A stretch of DNA of 64,000 bases from Comamonas koreensis (GCF_014076495.1 NZ_CP043575.1:4154001-4218000); one strand, 5' to 3'; positions 1 to 12,312 are shown, counted from the stretch's first letter. The notes: generated by a model from the sequence alone, not told the origin. Program-made: numbers and translations.

Positions 1-1627
1 GCACACGGCAGGCCCAGACGGCGGCCAGGCCAAAGGCCCAGGCGACCAGTTCCACGCCGGCGCTTTCCCAGTCGCCGCGCAGCAGCTGGGCGGGCCAGTG
101 GTCACCCACGGTCACGGCGTTGAGCACCGGCAGCAGCAGGCACAGCGCAGCCAGCAGCGCCATCTGTTCCAGCCAGGCCTTGGCCGGCGCGCGCAGCAGG
201 CCATGCAGCAGCGCGGCCAACCACAGGCCAAAGAACACGCCCAGCTCCCACTGCGCGCGCTGCGGCAGCTCCAGCGGCAGCAAACGGTTGGCCCAGAGGT
301 AGCCGATACAGGCGACGCCCAGGCCGGCAACGGCCGCCACATTCAGCCCCTCGATCAGGCGGTAGACAGCAGCCGTTGCGCTGCCAAACTCGCCCATGTG
401 CTTGCTGCGGCGCTTGACGACAAACAGGATGGCGCCGGTGGCCATCATCGCGGTGCCCGCCAGGCCGCAGACAAAGTACAGCCACTTCATCGGCCAGCCA
501 CCAAACTTGACCATGTGCAGCCCGCCCATCACCGATTGCGCGAGCGACGCGCCGCCGCCCTCGGCCTGGCCGGGCATGCGCAGCTGCAGCAGCTCGCCGC
601 TGGCGGCCGAGAACATGGCCATGCCGGTGTTGGGGCTCAGGCGCTTGTCGGCGTTGGCATCGCTGTTCCAGCCATAGATGCCCACGCGCGCCGCCGCATC
701 GCCGGGGTGGTTGACCACCACGGCGCGCACGGGCTGGCCTATCAGCGCCTGGCCACGTGCGGCAAAGCTCTCCAGATCGGGCACCGCCATGGCTTCGCCC
801 GAGCGCGGCGGCTTGCCCGGCTCGCCCAGCTCGGCCGCAAAGGTCTGGACGGCGCCGGGCGCGGTACCGTACTGGCTCCAGATGCCAGCGGGCATAAAGG
901 TCAGGGCCGATATTGCAATGCCGGTGTAGGCAATCATCAGCTGAAACGGCAGGGTCAATACCGCCACGGCATTGTGCGCATCGAGCCAGCTGCGCTGGCC
1001 CTTGCGGCCGCGGAAGGTGAAGAAGTCCTGAAAAATCCGCTTGTGCGTGACCACGCCACTGATGAGCGCCACCAGCATCGCCATGCCGGCCACACCCACC
1101 ACCCACAGCCCGGCCTGGCCGGCATGCAGCTCGTAGTGGAAATGCACAAAATGCTCGCCGCCCATCGTGGCCCGCATCGCGCCATGGTGGTGCTCGTCCA
1201 AAGGCTCGCCCGTGCGGGTGTCCAGCTCGGCATCGGCGTATTGGCGCTGCTGGTCAAACCAGTACACCTTCAGCTCGCCGCCGCCCTTGGCATCAGTCGG
1301 CCAGATCTCCCACATCTCGGCGCCTTGGTGGTGCTTTTCCATAAAGGCCGCGCCCCAGGCCAGGCGCTGGCCCCGGCTGGAGGCCAGGCCGGCGGCCTCG
1401 GCAGCCGCCTGCTCGGCCTCATGCGCCGCTTCTTCGGCATGGTGCTCGGGCATCATCCAGTGGCCAATCGCTTCCTGGAACACCGCCAGGGTGCCGGTCA
1501 GAAACACCGCATACAGCAGCCAGGAGAACCACAGCCCGCACCAGGTGTGCAGCCAGGCCTGCGCCTGGCGAAACCCGCCCCGCCCTGCGCCGCTGCCCGG
1601 CCGCCTGTCAATCACGGTCTTGCCCAT
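1..1627 (-). CDS. PepSY-associated membrane protein (iron uptake), 3' end cut by window
   Basis: An open frame of 542 codons reads from an ATG at 1627 to the left edge without a stop, so the C-terminus lies outside. The N-terminal hydrophobic stretch (about residues 20-47, WLHTWCGLWFSWLLYAVFLT) followed by a polar His/Glu-rich region and further membrane segments fits the PepSY-associated transmembrane family, whose members are usually 500-560 residues and accompany TonB-dependent siderophore receptors. The role is inferred as an inner-membrane protein (possible ferric-siderophore reduction). The ATG lies one base after the DUF3649 stop, so the two genes are almost certainly co-transcribed. 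No receptor gene is seen upstream. Confidence 0.8.
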   Translation of the reverse strand, partial: MGKTVIDRRPGSGAGRGGFRQAQAWLHTWCGLWFSWLLYAVFLTGTLAVFQEAIGHWMMPEHHAEEAAHEAEQAAAEAAGLASSRGQRLAWGAAFMEKHHQGAEMWEIWPTDAKGGGELKVYWFDQQRQYADAELDTRTGEPLDEHHHGAMRATMGGEHFVHFHYELHAGQAGLWVVGVAGMAMLVALISGVVTHKRIFQDFFTFRGRKGQRSWLDAHNAVAVLTLPFQLMIAYTGIAISALTFMPAGIWSQYGTAPGAVQTFAAELGEPGKPPRSGEAMAVPDLESFAARGQALIGQPVRAVVVNHPGDAAARVGIYGWNSDANADKRLSPNTGMAMFSAASGELLQLRMPGQAEGGGASLAQSVMGGLHMVKFGGWPMKWLYFVCGLAGTAMMATGAILFVVKRRSKHMGEFGSATAAVYRLIEGLNVAAVAGLGVACIGYLWANRLLPLELPQRAQWELGVFFGLWLAALLHGLLRAPAKAWLEQMALLAALCLLLPVLNAVTVGDHWPAQLLRGDWESAGVELVAWAFGLAAVWACRV

Positions 1628-1628
1628 G

Positions 1629-1934
1629 TCAGCGCCCCAACACCAAAGCGCCCGCTGCCAGCAGCAGCGCGGGCAGTGCAATCCCCAGCCAGACCTTGCC
1701 CGGCGAGACCGGCGAGAACGCCCACACTGCCGCCAGCGCATGCAGCGCAAAGCTCCACTGCATGCCAGCCAGTACGGCCTCGGCGCGGGCAGCGGGCAGC
1801 ACAGCCGCTAAAAAGACGGCCAAGGCGCTCGCCAATGCATAGCCGCCAAAGAAGGCGGCCAGCAAGCGGCTCAGGACGGACAGGCCCGGGTGGGCGCTGG
1901 GTGCGTTAGGAAGGGGGTACATGGATAAGGGCAT
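1629..1934 (-). CDS. DUF3649 small membrane protein
   Basis: 101 residues with three hydrophobic segments: SRLLAAFFGGYALASALAVF, a middle one ending near AVWAF, and a C-terminal one ending ALVLGR. This length and pattern match DUF3649 proteins, which sit between TonB receptors and PepSY proteins in Fur-regulated loci of Burkholderiales. Function unknown. Starts are possible at 1934 or 1922, and neither has a clear Shine-Dalgarno. The stop is one base before the PepSY start codon. Confidence 0.7.
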   Translation of the reverse strand: MPLSMYPLPNAPSAHPGLSVLSRLLAAFFGGYALASALAVFLAAVLPAARAEAVLAGMQWSFALHALAAVWAFSPVSPGKVWLGIALPALLLAAGALVLGR

Positions 1935-2432
1935 CGTGGTGGTGGGATAAGAAACAGCTGCGCTTGGTGCGCCAGCGAAGCGCCAAAGCTTCTCCTCTTA
2001 CTTGACACGCGAGATGCAAAAAAGGGCCAAATGGTTTGTAAGCGGCTGTCCAGCACTCCCCGGCTCGCCCACACCGTCCGGCAGGCCAGGTAGGTGCCCA
2101 TCAGTCCCTGTCGCTCATGAGGGGCTGGTCACCAAGCTCGTCAACATGTCTACAGACTGGGGCATGCTCTGCCCGTCCTGGCCAGGCCACCCACAGCAGG
2201 TCGGCACAGGGCCAGCGCAAACCGCTCCATAACGCGCGGGTGAAGGAGGCAGACAATTCCATGGGGCTGGATCATAAGCCATGTAAAGAGAATCATTCTC
2301 AATATCCACAGCAGAAAAAAGTAATCTCCCTATGAAAACACCTTCCGATCTGGCAAATCCTTTAGCGCCCACTGGCATGGTTGGGTCGCGACAATATCAG
2401 CCAAATTTAGCCATATGTAAACTTCGATAAGC
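1935..2432. other. 498-base gene-free stretch with a Fur-like palindrome
   Basis: No convincing gene is visible here. Short frames on both strands lack ribosome sites and protein-like composition. A Fur-box-like palindrome lies at 2282-2300. In related loci a TonB receptor gene stands just upstream of DUF3649. None remains here, so the stretch may be a scar of its loss, but I could not identify a receptor remnant. Confidence 0.5.
2282..2300. promoter_or_regulatory. Candidate Fur box
   Basis: The core GAGAATCATTCTC (2288-2300) is a 6-1-6 palindrome matching 11 of 13 positions of the GATAATCATTATC half of the Fur consensus, with a weaker TGTAAA to its left. It lies 348 bases before DUF3649 (minus) and 133 bases before the LysR gene (plus). 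Iron-uptake genes on the minus side make them the likelier target (inference). Confidence 0.55.
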
Positions 2433-3329
2433 ATGCGAGATATCAAGAAGATGGACCTGAACCTGCTCAAGGCGCTGGACGCACTGCTCGATGAGCGCAG
2501 CGTGACGCGCGCCGCCGGCAGGCTGGGGCTGACCCAGCCGGCGATGAGCGGCATGCTGCAGCGCCTGCGCGAGAGCTTTGCCGACCCCTTGTTTGCGCGC
2601 GTCCAGCGCGGTATGGTGCCCACGCAGCGCGCGCTGGATCTGGCCCTGCCAATCAAGCAGATGCTGTGCGAGATCGATGCGCTGCTGCAGCCGCCAGTAT
2701 TTGACCCCAGCACCGCCCGGCTCACCTTCCGCATCGCCGCCACCGACTATGCGCTGCGCGCCATTGCCGTGCCCTTTTTGGCGGCCTTGAAGCGCCAGGC
2801 GCCCAGCATTCGCGTCTCGCTGATCCCGCTGGAGCCGCGCCTGGTGCAGGGCCAGCTCGAGCGCGGCGATATCGACCTGGCGTTTTTGACTGGTGACAAC
2901 ACCCCCCAGGACATGCATGCGCGCCAGCTGTTCCAGGAGCACTATGTCTGCGTGATGCGCGAAGGCCACCCCGCTGCGGGCCGCAAGCTCAGCGTCAAGC
3001 AGTTCTGCGCGCTGGACCATGCGCTGGTGTCGTACGAGGGCGGCGGCTTCCACGGCGTGGTGGACGAAGCGCTGGAGAAGCTGGGCCAGCGCCGCGATGT
3101 GACCTTGTCGCTCAAATGCTTTGTGGTGCTGCCCGATATCCTGCGCTCCAGCGACCTGGTCGCCGTGCTGCCCAGCCGCCTGGTCGCTGGCATGGAGGGG
3201 CTGTCGGTCTGCAAGCCGCCCGTGGAGGTGCCAGGTTTTAGCAAGCTGGCCGTCTGGCATGAGCGCAGCCACCACAACCCGGCGCAGCGCTGGCTGCGCG
3301 AGCTGCTGTTTTCCGCGACCCAGGTATAG
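2433..3329 (+). CDS. LysR-family transcriptional regulator
   Basis: 298 residues. The N-terminal winged helix-turn-helix (about residues 8-65) carries the LysR signature, including RSVTRAAGRLGLTQPAMSG. The rest is a periplasmic-binding-like effector domain of the NodD/LinR-type group. The start MRDIKKMDLNLLKALDALL is typical. The effector is unknown. No divergently transcribed enzyme is adjacent. The nearest plausible target is the old yellow enzyme downstream on the same strand, 575 bases away, so its target may be elsewhere. Confidence 0.9.
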   Translation: MRDIKKMDLNLLKALDALLDERSVTRAAGRLGLTQPAMSGMLQRLRESFADPLFARVQRGMVPTQRALDLALPIKQMLCEIDALLQPPVFDPSTARLTFRIAATDYALRAIAVPFLAALKRQAPSIRVSLIPLEPRLVQGQLERGDIDLAFLTGDNTPQDMHARQLFQEHYVCVMREGHPAAGRKLSVKQFCALDHALVSYEGGGFHGVVDEALEKLGQRRDVTLSLKCFVVLPDILRSSDLVAVLPSRLVAGMEGLSVCKPPVEVPGFSKLAVWHERSHHNPAQRWLRELLFSATQV

Positions 3330-3404
3330 CGGCCCCGGTTGGGGGCCGCATGCAGCAGCTCCTCTGGATCGCCGCATGAGCGCCTAGCAACAGGGTTGCG
3401 GCGC

Positions 3405-3680
3405 TTATGGCGCTGCCCAGGGCGGCGACTGGATGTAGTGGTCCCAGCAAGCAGGCTGCTGCGCTGGAGCGCCTTGGCAGCTACGCCAGCCTACGGCATA
3501 CCAGGCTTTACCGCCGTTGCAGTAGTCGCCTGATTTCTTGGCGTCGCTGCGCCAAATTTCTTTCTCCAGCGTGTCGTTCCAGTCTTTTGTCTTCAAGGGG
3601 CTTGTGCTGGGTGTGAGCTGGCCCATGGCGGTGTTGGTGACGCCGGGGAAAATTTCAATGCCAGGCGTGGCGCTGCGCAT
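3405..3680 (-). CDS. Putative small protein, unrecognised, possibly a gene remnant
   Basis: A 91-residue frame from ATG 3680 has a protein-like composition: TKDWNDTLEKEIWRSDAKKS, then a Cys/Trp-rich tail with CNGGKAWYAVGWRSC and ACWDHY. The frame is open upstream to 3896. That part includes a weak hydrophobic stretch (WLISGVPLAAAF) that could be a decayed signal peptide, but no good start or ribosome site is seen. The three cysteines suggest an exported, disulfide-bonded protein. I do not recognise the family. It occupies most of the space between the LysR gene and the old yellow enzyme. Confidence 0.3.
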   Translation of the reverse strand: MRSATPGIEIFPGVTNTAMGQLTPSTSPLKTKDWNDTLEKEIWRSDAKKSGDYCNGGKAWYAVGWRSCQGAPAQQPACWDHYIQSPPWAAP

Positions 3681-3904
3681 TTTGAAAGCCGCAGCAAGGG
3701 GCACGCCTGATATCAGCCAGGCATATGGCCGCCATAAAAAACCAGCATTTGATTTATGGCTGTAGCACCTCAATTGCAGGCGATGGACGGCCGGAGCAGC
3801 CCCTGTTTGGGCTGGCGCCCCCCGCCTTGCAGATGTGAAAGCGATCTGCGGGCGGCAGCTTCGGCGGCCGTTCCATCCCTTATTTTTCCACCCCAAGCAT
3901 TGCC

Positions 3905-5029
3905 ATGTCAGCCCTGTTTACCCCCTTTACCCTCAAAGACGTCACCCTGCGCAACCGCATTGCCGTGCCACCGATGTGCCAGTACAGCGCCACCGATGGC
4001 TTCAGCAACGAATGGCACCAGGTGCACTACCCCTCGATCGCCCGGGGCGGCGCGGGCCTGGTGATTGTTGAAGCCACTGGCGTGTCGGCCGATGGCCGCA
4101 TCAGCCCTGCGTGCCTGGGCCTGTGGGATGACGCCCATGTGCCCGGCCTGGCGCGCATTGCCGCCGGCATCGAGGCGGCAGGCGCCGTGCCCGGCATCCA
4201 GATCGCGCATGCCGGCCGCAAGGCCAGCGCCAACAGCCCTTGGGAAGGCGACGACCATATTCCCGAGAGCGACCCGCGCGCCTGGCAAACCATTGCGCCG
4301 TCGGCCATCGCCTTTGGTGGAGACCTGGGCCGCGTGCCCCGGGAGATGACCCTGGCCGATATCGAACGCGTCAAAGCCGACTTTGTCGCCGCCGCCCGCC
4401 GCGCGCTGGCCGCCGGCTTCAAGTGGCTGGAGCTGCATTTTGCCCATGGCTACCTCGCCCAGAGCTTTTTCTCGGCCCACGCCAACCAGCGCCAGGACGC
4501 CTATGGCGGCAGCTTTGACAACCGCGCCCGCTTTGCGCTGGAAACGCTGGCCGCCGTGCGCGAAGTCTGGCCCGAAAACCTGCCGCTGACCGCCCGCTTT
4601 GGCGTCATTGAATACGATGGCCGCGATGAGGAAACCCTGGCCGAATCGATCGAGCTGGTGCGCCGCATGCGCGAAGGCGGCCTGGATCTGCTCAATGTCA
4701 GCGTGAACTTTGTCATCCCCGGCGTGCAAATCCCCTGGAGCGAGCCCGCCTTCCTGGCCCCGATTGCCCAGCGCGTCAGCCGCGAAGCGGGCCTGCCTGT
4801 CGCATCGAGCTGGGGCATTGACGACCCCGAGCTGGCCGAGCGCGTCGTAGCCGAAGGCCAGATGGCGCTGGTGATGATGGGCCGCTCGATGCTGGCCAAC
4901 CCGCACTACCCCTACACGCTGGCCCAGCAGCTCAAGGCCGCCCGCCCGGACTGGGTGCTGCCTGCGCCTTACGCCCACTGGCTGGAGCGCTACCGTGGTG
5001 CGGGCAAGCAGGCGGCGGTGGCGGCCTAA
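3905..5029 (+). CDS. Old yellow enzyme family NADH:flavin oxidoreductase (YqjM/XenA type)
   Basis: 374 residues, an FMN-binding TIM barrel that reduces activated C=C bonds using NAD(P)H. Family landmarks are visible: PPMCQYS with Cys25 (the redox-tuning cysteine of the YqjM class), HAGRKAS at 102-108, the substrate-binding pair His178/His181 in LHFAHGYLAQ, and the DAYGGSFDNRARF loop. The C-terminal part contains the phosphate-binding MGRSMLANP segment. It is probably a cytosolic xenobiotic or enone reductase. The physiological substrate cannot be read from sequence. It stands alone and is followed by an inverted repeat at 5049-5073. Confidence 0.93.
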   Translation: MSALFTPFTLKDVTLRNRIAVPPMCQYSATDGFSNEWHQVHYPSIARGGAGLVIVEATGVSADGRISPACLGLWDDAHVPGLARIAAGIEAAGAVPGIQIAHAGRKASANSPWEGDDHIPESDPRAWQTIAPSAIAFGGDLGRVPREMTLADIERVKADFVAAARRALAAGFKWLELHFAHGYLAQSFFSAHANQRQDAYGGSFDNRARFALETLAAVREVWPENLPLTARFGVIEYDGRDEETLAESIELVRRMREGGLDLLNVSVNFVIPGVQIPWSEPAFLAPIAQRVSREAGLPVASSWGIDDPELAERVVAEGQMALVMMGRSMLANPHYPYTLAQQLKAARPDWVLPAPYAHWLERYRGAGKQAAVAA

Positions 5030-5665
5030 GCGGCCCTCACCCTCCAAGACCGGCCAAGCCTCTCCTGGCCGGTCCGCGCTACCGCTTTTTAGAACCGGTA
5101 GCGCGCCCTTCAGCTCGCCAGCAGGCACAGGCGAGGGAGGCACCGTGCAGCGGCTGGCTGATCCGGGGCATGGAGAACCGGCGCGGTGCAGCCCCAGCGC
5201 AGCAACATGCACACCAAAATTCGGCTTTCGTCATTCAAGCCAATCTTGCTTGCACTCATCGATCAGATCTATAAACATGGGCTGTACTGTGGCAAGAACA
5301 CATCAGCACGGCCGGCTTCCACGCGCGTAAAAATCAGCAATGACCAGCCCGCTTGCGACGCTTAAACGGGGTCTGGATCGCCCCAATGCGGGTGTTCACT
5401 CACTGATGCGCCAGCACAGAGCAAGCACCGAAAACCGGATCAGCGCATGCAGTATGCCATGCTAAATCCTTGAAAAAGTTCAATTTCTGATCTATGACAA
5501 GCGCAGCGCATTCAACGACTTTGTCAGCCCTCTCCTACATACAGATTTTCGTGGACTCGGTTAACGTGGCAGCACCCCATTGCAAACAATTCCTAACAAG
5601 CTGTACACCGGGCGACTTTGGATATAGCCGGTAGAGCAGCCCTTCTTTTGACCTGAGAGGCTCTT
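5030..5665. other. 636-base intergenic region
   Basis: I see no gene. It begins with an 8-bp inverted repeat (5049-5056 / 5066-5073, ACCGGCCA/TGGCCGGT) with a short T-run at 5086-5090, a possible weak terminator for the old yellow enzyme gene. The rest is lower in GC towards 5450-5600 and presumably carries the aspT promoter. No confident -35/-10 pair or operator could be picked out. Confidence 0.4.
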
Positions 5666-9056
<3,391 letters not shown>

Positions 9057-9144
9057 GCCGCTCTGGCGCATCAACGCGGCAGCGCAGGCCCGCCCCCCCC
9101 CTGCGCTGCTCGCCCCAGCTCCCATCAGCGGCTGCAGCAGGCCG

Positions 9145-11580
9145 TTAGAACAACTCCTGCTGCATCGAGGTGAGGCCGTTGAAGTCCTCCCCCAGCGGCT
9201 GCAAGATGGCATCGGCAATCGGCTGCAGCTGCTTGCTCAGGTAGTGCTCGTAGTCGATCGGCGACTGGCGCACTTCCAAGGGCTCGGGCCCGTTCTTGCC
9301 CATCACATAGCGAATCCAGCCACCGCTTTGGTACTGCAGCGGCCGGCCCTGGCGCCGGTTGTAGTCATCGGCCATGCGGGCCGCGCGCACCTGCGGCGGC
9401 AGGTTGGCCACATAGGCATCGAGCCGGTGGCGCAGGCGCTTGCGGTAGACCAGCAAATCATCCTTCTTGCCTGCCAGGGTCGCCTGCGCATAGTCGATGA
9501 CAAAGTCACGGTAGGGCTCACCTTGAAAGACCCGTGAGAGCAGCCCTTCCTGGAACTGACGCGCCAGCGGTGTCCAGTCGCTGCGCGCCATCTCCAGGCC
9601 CCGGTAGACCATGGCCTCCTTGCCATCGGTATCCACACTCAGGCCCGCATAGCGCTTTTTGCTGCCCACGTCCGAGCCCCGGATCGTGGGCATGAAGAAC
9701 TTCTTGTAGTGCGTATCGAACTCGATTTCGAGAAAGCTCTCGAGGTTTTGCTGCTCGCGCAATCCCTGCGTCCACCAGGCATTGATATCGCTGACCAGCG
9801 ATGTGGCTACCGCATGGGCCTCCTGGTTGCTGTGAGCACGCCCCAGCCAGATAAAGATCGAATCGGTATCCCCGTAGATGACCTCGTAGCCGCGCTGCTG
9901 CACCAGCGCCTTGGTGCGTTTGACCATCTCATGGCCGCGCAGGGTGATCGACGAGATCAGCGCTGGGTTGAAGAAGCGGCATTCCGTCGCGCCCAGCACC
10001 CCGGCAAAGGAGTTCATCACCAGCTTGAGCGCCTGGGACAGCGGCTCGTTCTTCGTGCGCTTGGCCTCATCGCGCGCGCGCCAGAGCGTGGTGACGATCT
10101 CGGGCAGGCAGTGCTTGTCGCGCGAAAAGCGTGTGTCCATCGGCCCGTGGATCAGCGATGCGGTATCGCTGGCATGCAGGCCTTCGGCCAGGCCCACCGG
10201 GTCGACCAGGTAGGTGCGGATGATGGACGGATAGAGACTTTTGTAGTCCAGCACCACCACCGAGTCATAAAAGCCGGGCCGCGAATCGAGCACATAGCCA
10301 CCGGGCGAAGACTTGCCCCGCACATCGCCCACATTGGGCGCCACATAACCTTGGCGGTGCATGCGCGGCAGGTAGTGGTGGCTGAACGCGGCAATCGAGC
10401 CGCCAAACTGGTCCAGCTGCAGGCCGGTGGCATGCGCCCGCTCCATCGCAAACTGCAGCAGCTGGGCCTTGTCAAAAATGCGCAGCACCAGCTCGCAGTC
10501 GCGGATGTTGTAGGCCGCCAGCGCGGGCTTGTCCTGCTGGTAGCGGCGCTCGATCTCGGCCATCTTGTCGTACTCGTCGCCAATGTCCTTGCCCTCGCCC
10601 AGCAAGGCCTGGGCCACGTTCTCCAGGCTGAATGACGGAAAGCTCCACACCGCCGCCCGCAAGGCCTCGATGCCATCGATCACCGCGCGGCCCGGCATCG
10701 GCGCAAACCAGTAGTCCTGCTTGCCCGGGTGCGCGCGCCAGGCAATGGGCCGGCCCTCGCGCCCCAGCAGCAGCGGGGTGGCGCAATCATCCGCCGTCTT
10801 TTGCAGCACCCGCAGGTCAAACTGGATCACATTCCAGCCGACGATGACGTCGGGGTCATGGCGCGCAAACCAGGCATTGAGCTCTTCGATCATCGCCTTG
10901 CGGCTGGCGCAATACACCAGCCTGAAATCGCTGGTGGGTTCAGCCTGCTCTGCCGGTGCAGCGAGCGCCGGTGCGTCGGGCGCCGGTGCGTCGGGCGCCG
11001 GGGCATCGGGTACCGGGGCATCGCCCAGCATGTACACCACGCGCTCGCCCACGCCATCGAGCGCAATCGAGTACAGATCCTGGTGCTGGCTGGTTTCGAT
11101 ATCGAGCGACACGACTTTGAGCGCAGGCCGGTAGGCGGGCGCCGGCACCAGTCTGCAGTCCACCACGGTATTGCCTTGCAGCTGTCCGCCCTCGACCTGC
11201 ACGCCAGCGGTGATAAAGCGCTCCATCAAATAGCGCTCATGGGGCCGCACATCGGCTTCCAAAAGCGATACATCGAGCTGCTTCAAGCCGCGCGCGAGCT
11301 TGCCCAACTGCCGGTAATGCGTGGCATAGACGCCCAGCACCGGCTCCTGCTGAAAATTTTTGAGGGCCAGCTCGCGCAGCTCCATACCGGGCATGGCCAG
11401 CAGCTGCGTCTGCACCACCACCCGGTGCCGCGCCTCGACAAACGCCACCGAGACCTGCCGCGTCAGCAGCACTTTGAGCGGCCCGGCATCGGTCGCCAGC
11501 CAGTACTCCATCTCGGTGCCCGCAGCCGCGTCCCGCCAATGGCGGGTCAGGATGAATCCTTGGAGGGGGGTGGTGGGCAC
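9145..11580 (-). CDS. polB: DNA polymerase II (family B)
   Basis: 811 residues, slightly longer than E. coli Pol II (783). An N-terminal domain begins QGFILTRHWRDAAAGTEMEYW as in Pol II. Exonuclease motif I is SLDIETSQ. Polymerase motif A is DYKSLYPSIIRTY, motif B KLVMNSFAGVLGA and motif C YGDTDSIFIWL, all intact. The extra length is explained partly by a PDAPA tandem repeat inserted after exonuclease motif I. The start codon is GTG (11578-11580). It is a lesion-bypass and replication-restart polymerase, usually SOS-controlled. I saw no clear LexA box. It stands alone and is convergent with asdA. Confidence 0.95.
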   Translation of the reverse strand: MPTTPLQGFILTRHWRDAAAGTEMEYWLATDAGPLKVLLTRQVSVAFVEARHRVVVQTQLLAMPGMELRELALKNFQQEPVLGVYATHYRQLGKLARGLKQLDVSLLEADVRPHERYLMERFITAGVQVEGGQLQGNTVVDCRLVPAPAYRPALKVVSLDIETSQHQDLYSIALDGVGERVVYMLGDAPVPDAPAPDAPAPDAPALAAPAEQAEPTSDFRLVYCASRKAMIEELNAWFARHDPDVIVGWNVIQFDLRVLQKTADDCATPLLLGREGRPIAWRAHPGKQDYWFAPMPGRAVIDGIEALRAAVWSFPSFSLENVAQALLGEGKDIGDEYDKMAEIERRYQQDKPALAAYNIRDCELVLRIFDKAQLLQFAMERAHATGLQLDQFGGSIAAFSHHYLPRMHRQGYVAPNVGDVRGKSSPGGYVLDSRPGFYDSVVVLDYKSLYPSIIRTYLVDPVGLAEGLHASDTASLIHGPMDTRFSRDKHCLPEIVTTLWRARDEAKRTKNEPLSQALKLVMNSFAGVLGATECRFFNPALISSITLRGHEMVKRTKALVQQRGYEVIYGDTDSIFIWLGRAHSNQEAHAVATSLVSDINAWWTQGLREQQNLESFLEIEFDTHYKKFFMPTIRGSDVGSKKRYAGLSVDTDGKEAMVYRGLEMARSDWTPLARQFQEGLLSRVFQGEPYRDFVIDYAQATLAGKKDDLLVYRKRLRHRLDAYVANLPPQVRAARMADDYNRRQGRPLQYQSGGWIRYVMGKNGPEPLEVRQSPIDYEHYLSKQLQPIADAILQPLGEDFNGLTSMQQELF
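10966..11025. repeat. Four 15-bp tandem repeats inside polB
   Basis: Units at 10966-10980, 10981-10995, 10996-11010 and 11011-11025. The first two are identical (CGCCGGTGCGTCGGG) and the last two differ at a few positions. On the polB strand they encode iterated (P)DAPA, placed in the exonuclease domain between motif I and the next conserved block. Fifteen-base units keep the frame, so copy number can vary without breaking the gene. Confidence 0.85.
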
Positions 11581-11742
11581 GGTAGATCAGGCTAAGCAAA
11601 AAAGGGGCGAAAACCGCAGCCATCGCTGCGATGGCATCAAGCGCCGAAAGCCTCGGCGGGCTTGCGCACCGATGATATCGCCGGCGTGCCGCAGCGCCTG
11701 CACATGGGTGGCAGATGTTGGCTCCAGAGCCTGTTTGGACAA

Positions 11743-11778
11743 AAGAAAAAGGACTTAGCTCTTTCGAGCTAAGTCCTT
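11743..11778 (-). terminator. Intrinsic terminator after tRNA-Pro
   Basis: Perfect 13-bp stem (11749-11761 / 11766-11778), TTTC loop on the plus strand, followed on the minus strand by TTTTTCTTTT. The plus side also has a T-run (11782-11786), so it may work in both directions. Confidence 0.85.
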
Positions 11779-11785
11779 GTCTTTT

Positions 11786-11862
11786 TGGTCGGAATGGCGG
11801 GATTCGAACTCGCGACCCCTTGCACCCCATGCAAGTGCGCTACCAGGCTGCGCTACATTCCG
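11786..11862 (-). tRNA. tRNA-Pro (anticodon GGG)
   Basis: 77 bases including an encoded CCA. The acceptor stem is CGGAATG/CATTCCG, the D arm TAGCGCAGCCTGGTAGC, and the anticodon stem CTTGC/GCAAG encloses loop ATGGGGT, giving anticodon GGG as in E. coli proL. The T arm contains GTTCGAATC. It lies just downstream of the merR gene on the same strand, ending the thrS-pheST-ihfA gene string, and is followed by a strong terminator. Confidence 0.97.
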
Positions 11863-11880
11863 AAGACTTGAATTATATAC

Positions 11881-12312
11881 CTAGTTTTCAGGGTCCCCGG
11901 AAAGAATGCGACGAATTTCTTGCAATTCGATCGCGGCCTGCTGCCAGCTCAGCGGTTCAGCGCTTTCAGCCATGCCGGCAGCCAGTGCATCAGCACCTTC
12001 GTCCTGCAGTGCGAACATGCTGTCGTCTTCCAGCGCATCGAGCATGGCCTGGCCGCGCGGCAGTGACTGGAGCTGGTTGCGCGCCCCGCTGATCGTAAAG
12101 CCGCGCTCATAGAGCAGTTCACGGATGCGGCGGATCATCAGCACCTCATGGTGCTGGTAGTAGCGGCGGTTGCCCCGGCGCTTGACCGGGCGCAGCTGCG
12201 TGAACTCCTGCTCCCAGTAGCGCAGCACATGCGGCTTGACGTCGCACAGCACCGATACCTCACCGATGGTGAAATAGCGCTTGGCAGGGATGGGGGGCAG
12301 CTGTTTTTCCAT
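11881..12312 (-). CDS. MerR-family transcriptional regulator
   Basis: 143 residues from ATG 12312; a TTG six bases upstream is less likely. The MerR winged helix occupies about residues 11-80 with KRYFTIGEVSVLCDVKPHVL and the second helix-turn-helix residues YWEQEF and NRRYYQHH. No effector domain or metal-binding cysteine pattern is visible in the short C-terminal half. This gene lies directly after ihfA in many Beta- and Gammaproteobacteria. Its target is not established. It is likely co-transcribed with pheST-ihfA. Confidence 0.9.
   Translation of the reverse strand: MEKQLPPIPAKRYFTIGEVSVLCDVKPHVLRYWEQEFTQLRPVKRRGNRRYYQHHEVLMIRRIRELLYERGFTISGARNQLQSLPRGQAMLDALEDDSMFALQDEGADALAAGMAESAEPLSWQQAAIELQEIRRILSGDPEN

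Noticed and set aside
98..1909. Long open frame on the plus strand opposite the PepSY and DUF3649 genes
   Set aside because: Its composition (runs of Gln, His, Arg, Ala) is typical of the antisense of GC-rich coding DNA, and the minus-strand genes have clear family features.
2002..2378. Short frames on both strands of the 1935-2432 gap
   Set aside because: No ribosome sites, no protein-like composition and no recognisable receptor remnant.
11237..11830. Minus-strand frame running from the tRNA-Pro gene into polB in another reading frame
   Set aside because: It begins inside the tRNA and crosses its terminator; the polB frame explains the coding signal.
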